Assembly: GCF_026339875.1 (NCBI RefSeq)
Contig: NZ_JAPEPZ010000001.1
Location: 186,001 to 250,000 of the forward strand
Reading direction: 5' to 3'
Source: Streptomyces sp. NBC_01571
GTDB taxonomy: Bacteria > Actinomycetota > Actinomycetes > Streptomycetales > Streptomycetaceae
DNA: 64,000 nt
Shown in pieces: positions 25,800 through 34,407 of this stretch (its first letter is position 1; every line of letters starts with the position of its first letter). The position numbers were made by a program, and so were the translations under genes. The notes below the pieces were generated by a model, which was not told the origin of the DNA, did no database searches, and worked only from the letters and a program-made list of their open reading frames with translations.

Positions 25800-27710
25800 T
25801 CACAGGCTCCCTCGTGCCGTTCGCAGCGCGAGTGGCGTTGCGGCCGCCCATGCCTGTGGCGAGCAGCTGTGGGGGTAGGGGACGGGTTTGCCGGTGGCAG
25901 AGCGGTCATACCCGGCGATGACCTCCGGCAGGCGATGTCCATGATGTGCTGCCGCTGCGACGAGTCCTTCCGTCACGGTGGCCAGTTCCTCGGCGAGTCC
26001 GTAGCGCGCCATGCCCAGGGCGATGACGGCATTGTCGTGGGGCCAGGCACTACCGCGGTGGTACGACAGCGGGTGGTACGGCTGCTGGCCGGCCGCCAGT
26101 GTCCGGATCGCCCAGCCGGAGAAGAAATCGGGCGCCACGAGACGCCGGCCCACTCGACGAGCGTGATCCGCGTCCAAAATCCCTGACCACAGCAGATGAC
26201 CGGCGTCGGACGCCAAGGCATCGACCTGGCGGCCCGCGCCGTCCAGTGCGAGCGCGGGGAAGTCGGCGTGTGGCATCCAGAAGTCCGTGCGGAAACGGTC
26301 GCGCAGTCGGGCAGCGCTTTCGCGCAACCGGCGCGCGTATGCCTCGTCCTCCCAGACGCTCTGGGCCAGGGTCGCGGTGCGAAGGAGTGCGTCATAGGCG
26401 TAGCCCTGGGCTTCGGATACGGCGATGCGACCTTCCGCTTGAGTTCCGTCCGCGAAGCAGACGGCGCCTTCCGAGTCCTTCCAGTTCTGGTTGACCAATC
26501 CCCCTGGGTCGGGCTCGTAGACGAGGTATCCGTGTGTCTCCAGTCCTCCGTCGGTGAGCATCCAGTCGACTGCCTGCCGGGCGTGCTTCTCCAGTCGCTG
26601 GGCCAGTGTGCGGTCGCCGGTGGCTTCGTAGTGGGCGTGGAGCAGCACGAGGAAGAGCGGCGTGGCGTCGACGGCACCGTAATAGCGTCCGTAGGGGACC
26701 TGACGGAAGTGTGCGAGTTCTCCGTGGCGGGTCTCGTGGACGATGCGTCCGGGCTGCTCGCCGCTGTAGGGGTCGTAGCGGCTGCCTTGGGTCGCGGCCA
26801 GGGCGCTCAGTGTCGCTGCCGCTGTCGCAGGACGGAACGGCAGCAAGAAGTACGAGGTCAGAAGGGAGTCGCGGCCGAACAGCGTCAGGAACCAGGGGAT
26901 GCCCGCGGCCGGGACGTGCACTTCCTCGCCGTCCACGCCCGTGGCCGGGATGGTCAGCAGATCGATGTCGGCAAGGCCCCGCTCGCAGGCGCGGTCCAGG
27001 TCGTCGCTCGCTTCTGAGGTGACGTGCGTCGGGTGGCTTGGGACGAGCGTGTGCGGAGTCCGGCCGTGCGGGTGGGCCTGAGCGCTCACGTGCAGCTCGG
27101 CCTGCCCGTGCGCCGCAAGTGGCAGGCGCCAGCGGAGGGTTCTGCCGGTGGGCACGTCCGCGTTCTCGGCGGGTTCCACGGAGTCGGGGGCAGGATGACA
27201 GGTGAGCGTGGTCCGCGCGTGCCAGTCGTCTCGCCGGTAGTCGAACAGCACTCCGCCGTCCGTGGTCCGGGATTCCCTCGTGGCGTCCGGTTTGGGGTAA
27301 TGGCGGTCGTCGCTGCGCAGCTCGAAGAGGTCGGCGAAGTCGGCGTCGACGGTGAGCTCCAGATGAGCTGTCACGGGCTCGGGCCGATTGTTGACCAGGC
27401 GCACGTGCTCGGTGAAGGCCCCGGCGGAAAGGCTCTGCTGTCGGAAGACGGTGAAGGCGGGTGGATTGTCTCTGGTGCCCTGCGGTGTCAGGACGCATGT
27501 CGACGTGTGGTCGTCGGCCGTCTCCGCGGGGACCAGAGTGCTGAGGGCGGTCCCGGCGACGGTGAGCTGCCAGCGGCTGAGGTGCCGGGCGTCGTACGAG
27601 AACAGGCCGTCGGGTGTGGTGCCACGCGTTCCACTGATGTCGCCGTCGGCGGCGAGGAGTACGAAGGTGGCGTCACGGACCAGTTGGACGCGGTTGTCGG
27701 CCCCGGTCAT
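25800..27710 (-). CDS. Glycogen-debranching-like glycosidase (amylo-alpha-1,6-glucosidase type)
   Basis: The protein has 636 residues. The N-terminal beta domain of the debranching N-terminal (GDE_N) type begins VQLVRDATFVLLAADGD and includes LFSYDARHLSRW. The (alpha/alpha)6 barrel follows from about 270 with GIPWFLTLFGRDSLLTSYF, EAQGYAYDAL and HRGSAWPHDNAVI. No signal peptide, so it acts in the cytoplasm. Its ATG overlaps the stop of the glycosidase upstream by 4 bp (ATGA), so the two are coupled. It is the last gene of the leftward operon. The substrate is likely an imported oligosaccharide or glycoside. Confidence 0.9.
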   Translation of the reverse strand: MTGADNRVQLVRDATFVLLAADGDISGTRGTTPDGLFSYDARHLSRWQLTVAGTALSTLVPAETADDHTSTCVLTPQGTRDNPPAFTVFRQQSLSAGAFTEHVRLVNNRPEPVTAHLELTVDADFADLFELRSDDRHYPKPDATRESRTTDGGVLFDYRRDDWHARTTLTCHPAPDSVEPAENADVPTGRTLRWRLPLAAHGQAELHVSAQAHPHGRTPHTLVPSHPTHVTSEASDDLDRACERGLADIDLLTIPATGVDGEEVHVPAAGIPWFLTLFGRDSLLTSYFLLPFRPATAAATLSALAATQGSRYDPYSGEQPGRIVHETRHGELAHFRQVPYGRYYGAVDATPLFLVLLHAHYEATGDRTLAQRLEKHARQAVDWMLTDGGLETHGYLVYEPDPGGLVNQNWKDSEGAVCFADGTQAEGRIAVSEAQGYAYDALLRTATLAQSVWEDEAYARRLRESAARLRDRFRTDFWMPHADFPALALDGAGRQVDALASDAGHLLWSGILDADHARRVGRRLVAPDFFSGWAIRTLAAGQQPYHPLSYHRGSAWPHDNAVIALGMARYGLAEELATVTEGLVAAAAHHGHRLPEVIAGYDRSATGKPVPYPHSCSPQAWAAATPLALRTARGSL

Positions 27711-29071
27711 GCTGCGAGCTCCTTGGTGTCGGCGTGGTCTGTGCGCAACAGGTCGAGAGTGAGGGCCGCGGTCCAGGAGAAGTGCCGTGCGCCTCGGGCC
27801 GCGCCGGTGACAGGGTCGATGTACTCGGCGAAATCGGATCGCCCGGCATCCGCGAGGAATCCGTGGCGCAGTCGCGCGGCGGACGCGTGGAGGCCGTGTG
27901 ACCGCAGTCCGCGTTCGATCAGCCAACTGGTGTTGAACCAGGCCGGTCCTCGCCAGTAGCGGTGGGGGGCGAACGCATGCCCGGTCAGGTCGTAGCTGGG
28001 CACCAACCGGGTGGACGGGGCCGTGAATTGGGGACCGCTGAGAGTTCGGTGCAACCGATCGACGATGTCGTGCGGCAGTTGGGGAACGACGAGCGGAACG
28101 AGACCGGTGACGCCGCTCTCGTCGACCAGCGTGTCGTCGGTGAGGTCGCGGACCCGGAAGATGCCGGATCTGTCGTCCCACAGCCGGTTGACGAGGTGCC
28201 GGGTCAGCTCGCCGGCGTGCGCCAGGTGCGGTCCGGTGTCGTTTCCCAGTTCCCGTGCCATCTTGGCGAGAGCGAGCTCGCTGACGATGAGCAGTGCGTT
28301 GAAGCCAGGGTCCTCGACCGCGAATGGGTGCGGTGCCGTGCGATCGTCGTAGCCCGCCCCGCGGTAGTCGGTGGCCAGGCGGACGTATCGCCCGTAGTCG
28401 AGGTCGGTGGGGCGGTCGGCTGGATGGCCGTGGTTCAGGTCGGCACGCCTGTACGTGGTGGAGTGGGCGGGCTCGACGCGTTGCAGGGCTCGGTCCCAGG
28501 CCGGGCTGTTGTCCATACCGGGTTCCCACGGGTGCACGACGGCGACGAGCCCGCCCTCGCCCAGCGTCCGGCGGGTGAGGAGGTAGTCGTGCCAGGCGAC
28601 CAGTCGCGGGTAGACGCGGCGGAGGAAGCCTCGGCGCGTGGACTCGGCCGGGTCGGAGCGGTGCACGAGCCAGGCCGCCAGTGCGTGCACCGGCGGCTGG
28701 ACGATGCCGGATGTCTGGGGTGCCGCCGGTGCCCCCGCCGCGCGGCCGGCACGTGAGGACTGCCAGAAGTCGGGGCTGGGAAAGTAGGCGTCGTGAGGCA
28801 CATCGGCGTTGAAGACGATGTGCGGGATGCGTCCGTCGGCCCACTGCGCCGCCAGCAGGGACTCCAGTTCCCGCTGGGCCCTGCGCGCCGAGAGGTGACG
28901 CAGTCCGATGGCGATGAACGCGGAGTCCCAGCTCCACTGGTGGGGGTAGAGGGTGCGGGAGGGAACGGTGGAGGTGCCGGTCCAGTTGTCGATGAGGACC
29001 CGCGCCGCGCCGCGCCGCAGGGTCAGGGCTGCGGTCGTGGCGGGCGCGGGCCGGTCCAGAAGGGCCTTCAC
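27707..29071 (-). CDS. MGH1/GH63-like glycoside hydrolase
   Basis: The protein has 454 residues, close to the length of bacterial mannosylglycerate hydrolases. The (alpha/alpha)6 barrel has WSWDSAF at about 46-52 and the signature HPWEPGMDNSPAWD at 180-193, whose Asp is the expected catalytic acid. RYWRGPAWFNTSWLIERGL follows near 385. No signal peptide. The GTG start overlaps the TGA of the isomerase gene (GTGA). The likely reaction is hydrolysis of a small glycoside such as a mannosyl- or glucosyl-glycerate; the exact substrate is inference. Confidence 0.88.
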   Translation of the reverse strand: MKALLDRPAPATTAALTLRRGAARVLIDNWTGTSTVPSRTLYPHQWSWDSAFIAIGLRHLSARRAQRELESLLAAQWADGRIPHIVFNADVPHDAYFPSPDFWQSSRAGRAAGAPAAPQTSGIVQPPVHALAAWLVHRSDPAESTRRGFLRRVYPRLVAWHDYLLTRRTLGEGGLVAVVHPWEPGMDNSPAWDRALQRVEPAHSTTYRRADLNHGHPADRPTDLDYGRYVRLATDYRGAGYDDRTAPHPFAVEDPGFNALLIVSELALAKMARELGNDTGPHLAHAGELTRHLVNRLWDDRSGIFRVRDLTDDTLVDESGVTGLVPLVVPQLPHDIVDRLHRTLSGPQFTAPSTRLVPSYDLTGHAFAPHRYWRGPAWFNTSWLIERGLRSHGLHASAARLRHGFLADAGRSDFAEYIDPVTGAARGARHFSWTAALTLDLLRTDHADTKELAA

Positions 29072-29868
29072 GCTCCGGACCTCCGCAAGAAGGCCGGAAT
29101 GGATCGGACCGCCTCGACGGGATCACCGGTGAGACGGCATTCCGCGGCGAGGTAACCGTCGTAGCCGATGGTGTGCAGGGCACCCAGCCACGCGGGCCAG
29201 TCCAGGTGGCCGGCGCCCGGCTGGAACCGGTTGGAGTCGGAGACCTGGGCGTGCCCGATGACGTCGGCGTGCGCGACGATCGCAGCCGCGGGGTCGTGCT
29301 CCTCGATGTTCATGTGGTAGCTGTCGATACCGATCCTGACGGATTCGAGACCGACCGTGCGGATCAGGTCGGCAGCCTGGTCCAGCCGGTTGACCATGTG
29401 GTCCTCGTAGCGGTTGAGCGGCTCCAGGAAGAGCGCGACGCCCTCTTTGCGGGCGTGCTCACCCAGTTCCGTCAGCCCGGCCAGCAGGATCTCCCGGTCC
29501 TCCTCCTCGGTGCGCGGGGGCTCGAAGGGGGGAAGGCGACGGGAGAACATGCCGTAGGACGCCGGGGTCTGAGCGCCGAGGCCGCCGATCTCGGCGATCA
29601 CGGTGAGCTGCGACTTCATCTGGTCGATGGCGTCGCGGCGCAGGTCGTCGTCGAAGGCTCCGAAGAAGTGGAGCATCTCGACGCAGACGGTCGGCATGAC
29701 CACGCCGTCCTTCTTGGCCTGCTTGAGTTCGTCGAGGCGGGAGGCGAAGTGGAAGTCGCCCTTGGCGCGCAGTTCGATGGCGGCGTAGCCGGCTTCCTGC
29801 GCGAAGTCCCACTTGGTCTGCAGGGTGTCTCCGGGCAGGAGTTGTTCCTGAGCAGCGATGTTGAGCAT
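29068..29868 (-). CDS. Sugar phosphate isomerase/epimerase-like TIM-barrel protein
   Basis: The protein has 266 residues of the xylose-isomerase-like TIM-barrel superfamily. Metal ligands are recognisable: Glu in FLEPLNRYEDH, Asp/His in IGIDSYHMNIEEHD, His in IGHAQVSDSNR and Glu in YLAAECR. These match ketose epimerases and hydroxypyruvate-isomerase-like enzymes. It starts at ATG 29868, 11 bp after the dehydrogenase stop. Together with the dehydrogenases in this locus it may process oxidised sugars. Confidence 0.9.
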   Translation of the reverse strand: MLNIAAQEQLLPGDTLQTKWDFAQEAGYAAIELRAKGDFHFASRLDELKQAKKDGVVMPTVCVEMLHFFGAFDDDLRRDAIDQMKSQLTVIAEIGGLGAQTPASYGMFSRRLPPFEPPRTEEEDREILLAGLTELGEHARKEGVALFLEPLNRYEDHMVNRLDQAADLIRTVGLESVRIGIDSYHMNIEEHDPAAAIVAHADVIGHAQVSDSNRFQPGAGHLDWPAWLGALHTIGYDGYLAAECRLTGDPVEAVRSIPAFLRRSGA

Positions 29869-29879
29869 GCGAGGGCCTT

Positions 29880-30926
29880 TCAGAATTCCAGGACAACCTG
29901 AAGGGCCTCGGCGGGCCGTTCGTCCAGCAGTTCGTAGGCGTCGACGGCGTCGGCGACCGGGATCACGTGGCTGACGAGCGAGGTGACGTCGACCTGTCCC
30001 TCGGCGACCAGGCGCAGGAAGGTCTGCTGAAGGCGCTCCACGCTCCAGCGGCCCGACAGCTGCGGGGGCACGCCGCCGATCTGTGAACAGATGAGCTGGA
30101 CCCGGTTGTGGTGGAACTCGTCGCCCAGGCGCAGCCCGATGCCGTCGCCCTGGTAGAAGCCGGAGGCCACCACGCGGCCGCCCACGGTGACGGAGCGCAG
30201 GGCGTCGTGCAGTGCGGGGTAGACGCCGCTGATCTCGATGGCGAGGTCGGCGCCGAGGCCTGCGGTCGCCTCGCGGATGCGTTCGGCCACGGCGTCGGTG
30301 CGGGCGTTGAGGGTGTGCTGGGCGCCGTAGCGCTTGGCGGTCTCCAGCCTGCCGTCCAGGGCGTCCACCGCGGTGACCCGGGCGCCGTTCAGCTGAGCGA
30401 GACGCGTGGTGAGCAGCCCGATGACGCCCTGACCGAAGACGGCGACGTCCTCGCCGACGTGGATGTCGGCTGCCAGAACGGCGTTGTATGCGATCGCGCC
30501 CACGCGGGCGAAGGCGCCGGCCAGCGGCTCCAGCCCGGCGGGCAGGGAGTGGCCGACCATGCGTTCCGCGGGAACGATGCCCTCGCTGCGGTGTCCCCAG
30601 ATGCCCCACACCACGTCGCCGACCTGCGGCAGACCCGGCGTACCGGACAATTCGGGCGATATCTCCAGCACCTCGCCGACCTCGGAGTAGCCCCAGCCGG
30701 CCACCGGATACTCGATGCCTGCCTCGCCGTCACGGAACAGCCGGGCCTGCGGGTCCCAGGTACGCGTCAGGTACGGGTTGGTCCCGCGGTAGGCGGTGAG
30801 CTCGGTACCGGCGGAGATGCCCGAGTAACGGGTGCGGACCCTCAGGTGGCCGGGGGGCAGTTCGGCGGGAGGCTGCTCGGCGACCTCCACCTGACGGGGG
30901 CCGGTGAATTGAACGACGCGTTCCAC
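29880..30926 (-). CDS. Zinc-type medium-chain dehydrogenase (sugar/polyol dehydrogenase-like)
   Basis: The protein has 348 residues in the MDR fold: a GroES-like N-terminal domain, then a Rossmann domain with VFGQGVIGLLTTRLAQ near 163 and VTAVDALDGRLETAKRYGA. The N-terminal catalytic zinc site is atypical: the usual Cys/His residues are not evident, as in the threonine-dehydrogenase-like subgroup linked to sugar loci, so zinc dependence is uncertain. It starts at GTG 30926 with GGAG 8 nt upstream. It is the first gene of the leftward operon and shares its promoter region with the ABC transporter operon. Confidence 0.88.
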   Translation of the reverse strand: MERVVQFTGPRQVEVAEQPPAELPPGHLRVRTRYSGISAGTELTAYRGTNPYLTRTWDPQARLFRDGEAGIEYPVAGWGYSEVGEVLEISPELSGTPGLPQVGDVVWGIWGHRSEGIVPAERMVGHSLPAGLEPLAGAFARVGAIAYNAVLAADIHVGEDVAVFGQGVIGLLTTRLAQLNGARVTAVDALDGRLETAKRYGAQHTLNARTDAVAERIREATAGLGADLAIEISGVYPALHDALRSVTVGGRVVASGFYQGDGIGLRLGDEFHHNRVQLICSQIGGVPPQLSGRWSVERLQQTFLRLVAEGQVDVTSLVSHVIPVADAVDAYELLDERPAEALQVVLEF

Positions 30927-30956
30927 GTGATGGCTCCGGATAGTTGCGCGGGTGGC

Positions 30957-31023
30957 AGTTACGTTGACGATATCTCGAAGTTACGTCTTGTCAACAAGCA
31001 AAAGTAGTGCTGAGATGCCTGAT
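30957..31023. promoter_or_regulatory. Divergent promoter and operator region of the glycoside cluster
   Basis: Leftward promoter: -35 TTGACA (complement of 30989-30994) and -10 TATCGT (complement of 30967-30972), spacing 16. Rightward promoter: -35 TTGTCA (30988-30993) and -10 TGAGAT (31011-31016), spacing 17. The two -35 boxes overlap. AGTTACGT is repeated directly 22 bp apart (30958 and 30979/30980), and CTTGT-CA-ACAAG is an inverted repeat at 30987-30998. The ROK regulator encoded at 34408 is the natural candidate to bind here. Confidence 0.6.
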
Positions 31024-31054
31024 CAGTGGACGTAAGTCGGAACGAGGACATGCG

Positions 31055-32458
31055 ATGCGAATGAAGCCCCGGCGGTCGAAGGTGACCGCGGTCGGCGTCA
31101 CGGCAGCTTTGGGATTCGGGCTGCTCACGGGCTGTTCCGGCAGCACCGGCCCCGGCAAACCGGACCGGGAGATCACGGTTTGGTCTCAGGAGAACCTGCC
31201 CGACCGCGTCGCGGCGACGCAGAAGATCATCGGCGGGTTCGAGAAGAAGACCGGCATAAAGGTCCACCTCGTGGGGGTCGACGAGGGGCAAATGCCACAA
31301 CTCATCATGTCAGCCGCAGCTTCGGGCAAACTGCCCGACGTCATCGGCGCCGCCCCTATGGGCCAGGTATGGCAAATGTATACAAACGGCCTGCTCAACA
31401 CGGCCATGCCCCGGCAGATCATCGACGAGCTCGGTCGCAAGAGCTTCAACGCCAACGCGCTCGCTCTCACGTCCGACGGCCCCACCAGCCTCGGCGTACC
31501 CTCCGACGCCTGGCTGCAGCTACTCGTCTACCGCAAGGACCAGTTCGACCAGAAGCACCTCGCCGCTCCGGACACCTACGGCCGCGCGGTGGCCGCCGCC
31601 AAGGCGCTCACCAGCAAGGGACACGACGGCATTTCGGCGGCCACCGATCCCGGCGACGTCTTCACATCCCAGAGCTTCGAGAGCGTCGCCCTGGCCAACA
31701 ACTGCCAGCTCGTCGACGATCAGCACGCCGTCGCTCTCGAATCTCCCCAGTGCGAAACGGCCTTTCGCACCTACGACACACTGGCCCGCACCTACGGCGC
31801 CCCCGGCACCCAGAGTGTGGACTCGACGCGTGCCACCTACTTCGCCGGTGGCTCGTCCATGATCATCTGGTCCTCGTTCCTGCTGGACGAACTCGCCGGC
31901 CTGCGCAAGGACGCTCTGCCCAGCTGCCCGCAGTGCAAGAAGGACTCCCGCTACCTCTCCGCCAACAGTGGAATCGTCACCGCGCTGAAGGGCCCCGACG
32001 CGACGAACGCGGCCCAGTTCGGCGAGATCACCTCCTGGGTGACCACCAAGACAGCCGAGACGGCCGCGTCCCGCCAGTTCATCGAATACATGATGGGCAC
32101 CGGCTACGAGTCCTGGTTCGGTATGTCGCCCGAGGGCAAGATCCCCGTCCGACACGGCACGGCCGCCCAGCCCGAGCGCTACATCAGCGCCTGGCGGCAC
32201 AGCGACATCGGAGTCGACACCAAGAAGCCGTTCGACCAGGCCTACCCGGCAAGTGTGCTGAACCAGATCGTGGACGGCGTCAGCAACATGCGCCGCTGGG
32301 GCATCACCCAGGGTGACGGAGCTCTCGTGGGCGCCACCAACGGCGAGCTCCCGGTGCCCAAGGCCATCGGCGCCATGACCGGGGGACAGGCCTCGCCCTC
32401 CGAGGCCGCCCATCAAGCCGACAACGACGTCGCCGCCCTCAAGAAGTCCCTCCAGTAG
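31055..32458 (+). CDS. Sugar ABC transporter substrate-binding lipoprotein
   Basis: The protein has 467 residues. A basic N-terminus, a hydrophobic segment and the lipobox LLTGC make a clear lipoprotein signal (Cys at about 27). The mature part has the family 1 carbohydrate-binding pattern: EITVWSQENLPDR, a GG-FEKKTGIKV segment, and FAGGSSMIIWSSF in the middle. It should capture the sugar outside the membrane and deliver it to the permeases encoded next. The start ATG 31055 follows GAGGA at 6 nt. It is the first gene of the rightward operon. Confidence 0.95.
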   Translation: MRMKPRRSKVTAVGVTAALGFGLLTGCSGSTGPGKPDREITVWSQENLPDRVAATQKIIGGFEKKTGIKVHLVGVDEGQMPQLIMSAAASGKLPDVIGAAPMGQVWQMYTNGLLNTAMPRQIIDELGRKSFNANALALTSDGPTSLGVPSDAWLQLLVYRKDQFDQKHLAAPDTYGRAVAAAKALTSKGHDGISAATDPGDVFTSQSFESVALANNCQLVDDQHAVALESPQCETAFRTYDTLARTYGAPGTQSVDSTRATYFAGGSSMIIWSSFLLDELAGLRKDALPSCPQCKKDSRYLSANSGIVTALKGPDATNAAQFGEITSWVTTKTAETAASRQFIEYMMGTGYESWFGMSPEGKIPVRHGTAAQPERYISAWRHSDIGVDTKKPFDQAYPASVLNQIVDGVSNMRRWGITQGDGALVGATNGELPVPKAIGAMTGGQASPSEAAHQADNDVAALKKSLQ

Positions 32459-32488
32459 CGCCCGCATGCACGTCACGAAGGTCTCGCC

Positions 32489-33508
32489 ATGACAACAGCA
32501 CCCTCCGACACCGCGCAGCGCCACCAGCCTCCGCACCAGCCGTCGGATCCCCCTGCCCCCCGAACACGCCGTCCCATGACCGCCAGCCGCCGCGCCAACC
32601 GCGCGGGACTCGCCTTCGTCTCGCCCACCTTTGTCGTCGTCCTCGTGGTGGTCATCCTGCCCATCCTGTGGACGGTGCTGCTCGCCTTCCAGCACGCCAA
32701 GCTCGTCGACATCCAGGGCATGGGACTGTTCGGCAACTGGTCGCTGGACAACTTCAGTCAGGTCTTCGACTCAGCAGGATTCTGGTCCAGTCTCACCACC
32801 ACGCTGCTCTACACCATCGGCGCCACTCTCGGGTCCGTCGTCCTCGGTCTGATCGCCGCCCTGGCGCTGCGCAAGCCCTTCCGCGGGCGCGGCCTGCTGC
32901 GCGCCGCGATGCTGCTGCCCTACTGCGCACCCGTCGTGGCCGTGTCCTTCGTCTGGGAAGTCGCCTTGAGCCCCCAGTACGGCATCGTCAACGACTGGGG
33001 CCGCCGGCTGTTCGGCTGGGACGACCCCATCGCCTTCCTCTCCACCCGCGAGTACGAAGTGCACCTGCTGGGCCTGCACTTCGACATCCCGTTGGCCCTG
33101 CTGACCGTCATCGCCTTCGAGTGCTGGCGCTACTTCCCCTTCGCCTTCCTCTTCATCCTCGCCCGCCTCCAGGCACTCCCCGGCGGACTCGAGGAGGCCG
33201 CCAAGGTCGACGGAGCCACCACCTCCCAGCGCTTCCGCTACGTCCTGCTCCCCCAGTTGATGCCCGTCATCGCCCTGCTGTGCGTCCTGCGATTCATGCT
33301 CACCTTCAACAAGTTCGACGACGTCTACCTGCTGACCGGCGGCGGAGCCGGCACCGATGTCGCCGCAGTCCGGGTCTACGACTTCCTCACCGCCCGCTAC
33401 GACATCGGAGCCGCTTCCGCCCAGGCCCTTGTCCTGGCCGCAGCGCTGGCCGTCCTGCTGGGCCTCTACTTCAAGTTCTTCGGCAACAAGGTCCAGGAGG
33501 AATCGTGA
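32489..33508 (+). CDS. Sugar ABC transporter permease (MalF type)
   Basis: The protein has 339 residues: a Pro-rich cytoplasmic N-terminus of about 45 residues, then six transmembrane segments. The ATPase-contact EAA loop reads GGLEEAAKVDGATTSQRFRY. The stop overlaps the GTG of the second permease (GTGA), so both are coupled. No ATPase gene is in the cluster; in Streptomyces such importers usually share the MsiK ATPase (established for several sugars). Confidence 0.95.
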   Translation: MTTAPSDTAQRHQPPHQPSDPPAPRTRRPMTASRRANRAGLAFVSPTFVVVLVVVILPILWTVLLAFQHAKLVDIQGMGLFGNWSLDNFSQVFDSAGFWSSLTTTLLYTIGATLGSVVLGLIAALALRKPFRGRGLLRAAMLLPYCAPVVAVSFVWEVALSPQYGIVNDWGRRLFGWDDPIAFLSTREYEVHLLGLHFDIPLALLTVIAFECWRYFPFAFLFILARLQALPGGLEEAAKVDGATTSQRFRYVLLPQLMPVIALLCVLRFMLTFNKFDDVYLLTGGGAGTDVAAVRVYDFLTARYDIGAASAQALVLAAALAVLLGLYFKFFGNKVQEES

Positions 33509-34389
33509 CCCGCAAGGCCGCCCTCACCAGGGCCCAGTTCGAGGACAGACTGTTCGGCGTCCTGCGCTGGATCGTCATCGCGTTCCTCGCAGTGATCACC
33601 ATCGTCCCCTTCTACTACATGCTGCTGCTGTCGCTGAAGCCCATCGACGCCCTCCTGCTCGACCCGGGATCCCTGTGGGTGTCCACCAAGGACCTCACGC
33701 TGTCGACCTACCGCGACGTCCTGCGATCCACCGACAACGGCGGCCAGGGTTTCTTCAGATTTCTCGTCAACTCCGCGCTGGTGTCCCTCGGCACGGTCGT
33801 CCTCACGCTCCTGGCCGCAGTGCCCGGCGCCTACGCCGTCAGCCGTCTGAAGTTCTTCGGACACCGCCAGATCAGCGCACTCTTCCTGGCCGTCTACCTC
33901 TTCCCCTCGACCCTGCTGGCCGTCCCCCTGTTCGTCCTCTTCGCCAAACTGGGCCTGTCCTCCAGCCTCGTCGGGCTCGCCATCGTCTACATCGCCCAGA
34001 CGGTGCCCGTGTCGATCTACATGCTGAAGAACTACCTCGTCACCATCCCTCAGTCCATCGAGGAGGCCGCCGCCCTCGACGGCGCCAGCCGACTGCAGAC
34101 CATGCGCAAGGTGATCCTGCCGCTCGCCCTGCCTTCCTTGATGGCCACCGGTCTCTACGTCTTCATGATCGCCTGGAACGAGTTCCTCTTCGCGCTGCTC
34201 TTCCTCGCGGCCGATCCCGCCAACTGGACCGTCTCACTGGGGCTGGCACAGCTGTCCAACGGCATCGAAGTACCCAAGACCGTCCTCATGGCCGGATCCG
34301 TGGTGCTGACCATCCCCGTGGTACTTCTGTTCTTCGCCGCCGAACGCCTGCTCACCGAAGGCCTCACCAGCGGCGCCGACAAGAGCTGA
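33505..34389 (+). CDS. Sugar ABC transporter permease (MalG type)
   Basis: The protein has 294 residues and six transmembrane segments. The EAA loop reads SIEEAAALDGASRLQTMRKV. The GTG start at 33505 has AGGAGG 4 nt upstream and overlaps the previous stop. It forms the membrane channel with the MalF-type partner. The next gene, the ROK regulator, begins 18 bp after its stop. Confidence 0.95.
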   Translation: MTRKAALTRAQFEDRLFGVLRWIVIAFLAVITIVPFYYMLLLSLKPIDALLLDPGSLWVSTKDLTLSTYRDVLRSTDNGGQGFFRFLVNSALVSLGTVVLTLLAAVPGAYAVSRLKFFGHRQISALFLAVYLFPSTLLAVPLFVLFAKLGLSSSLVGLAIVYIAQTVPVSIYMLKNYLVTIPQSIEEAAALDGASRLQTMRKVILPLALPSLMATGLYVFMIAWNEFLFALLFLAADPANWTVSLGLAQLSNGIEVPKTVLMAGSVVLTIPVVLLFFAAERLLTEGLTSGADKS

Positions 34390-34407
34390 ACCATAGGGGA
34401 CACCTTG

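Noticed and set aside
27711..29183. Reading the debranching-like enzyme as one 1127-residue protein with an N-terminal extension
   Set aside because: The extension is out-of-frame shadow of the GH63-like gene, which has its own start, stop overlap and motifs.
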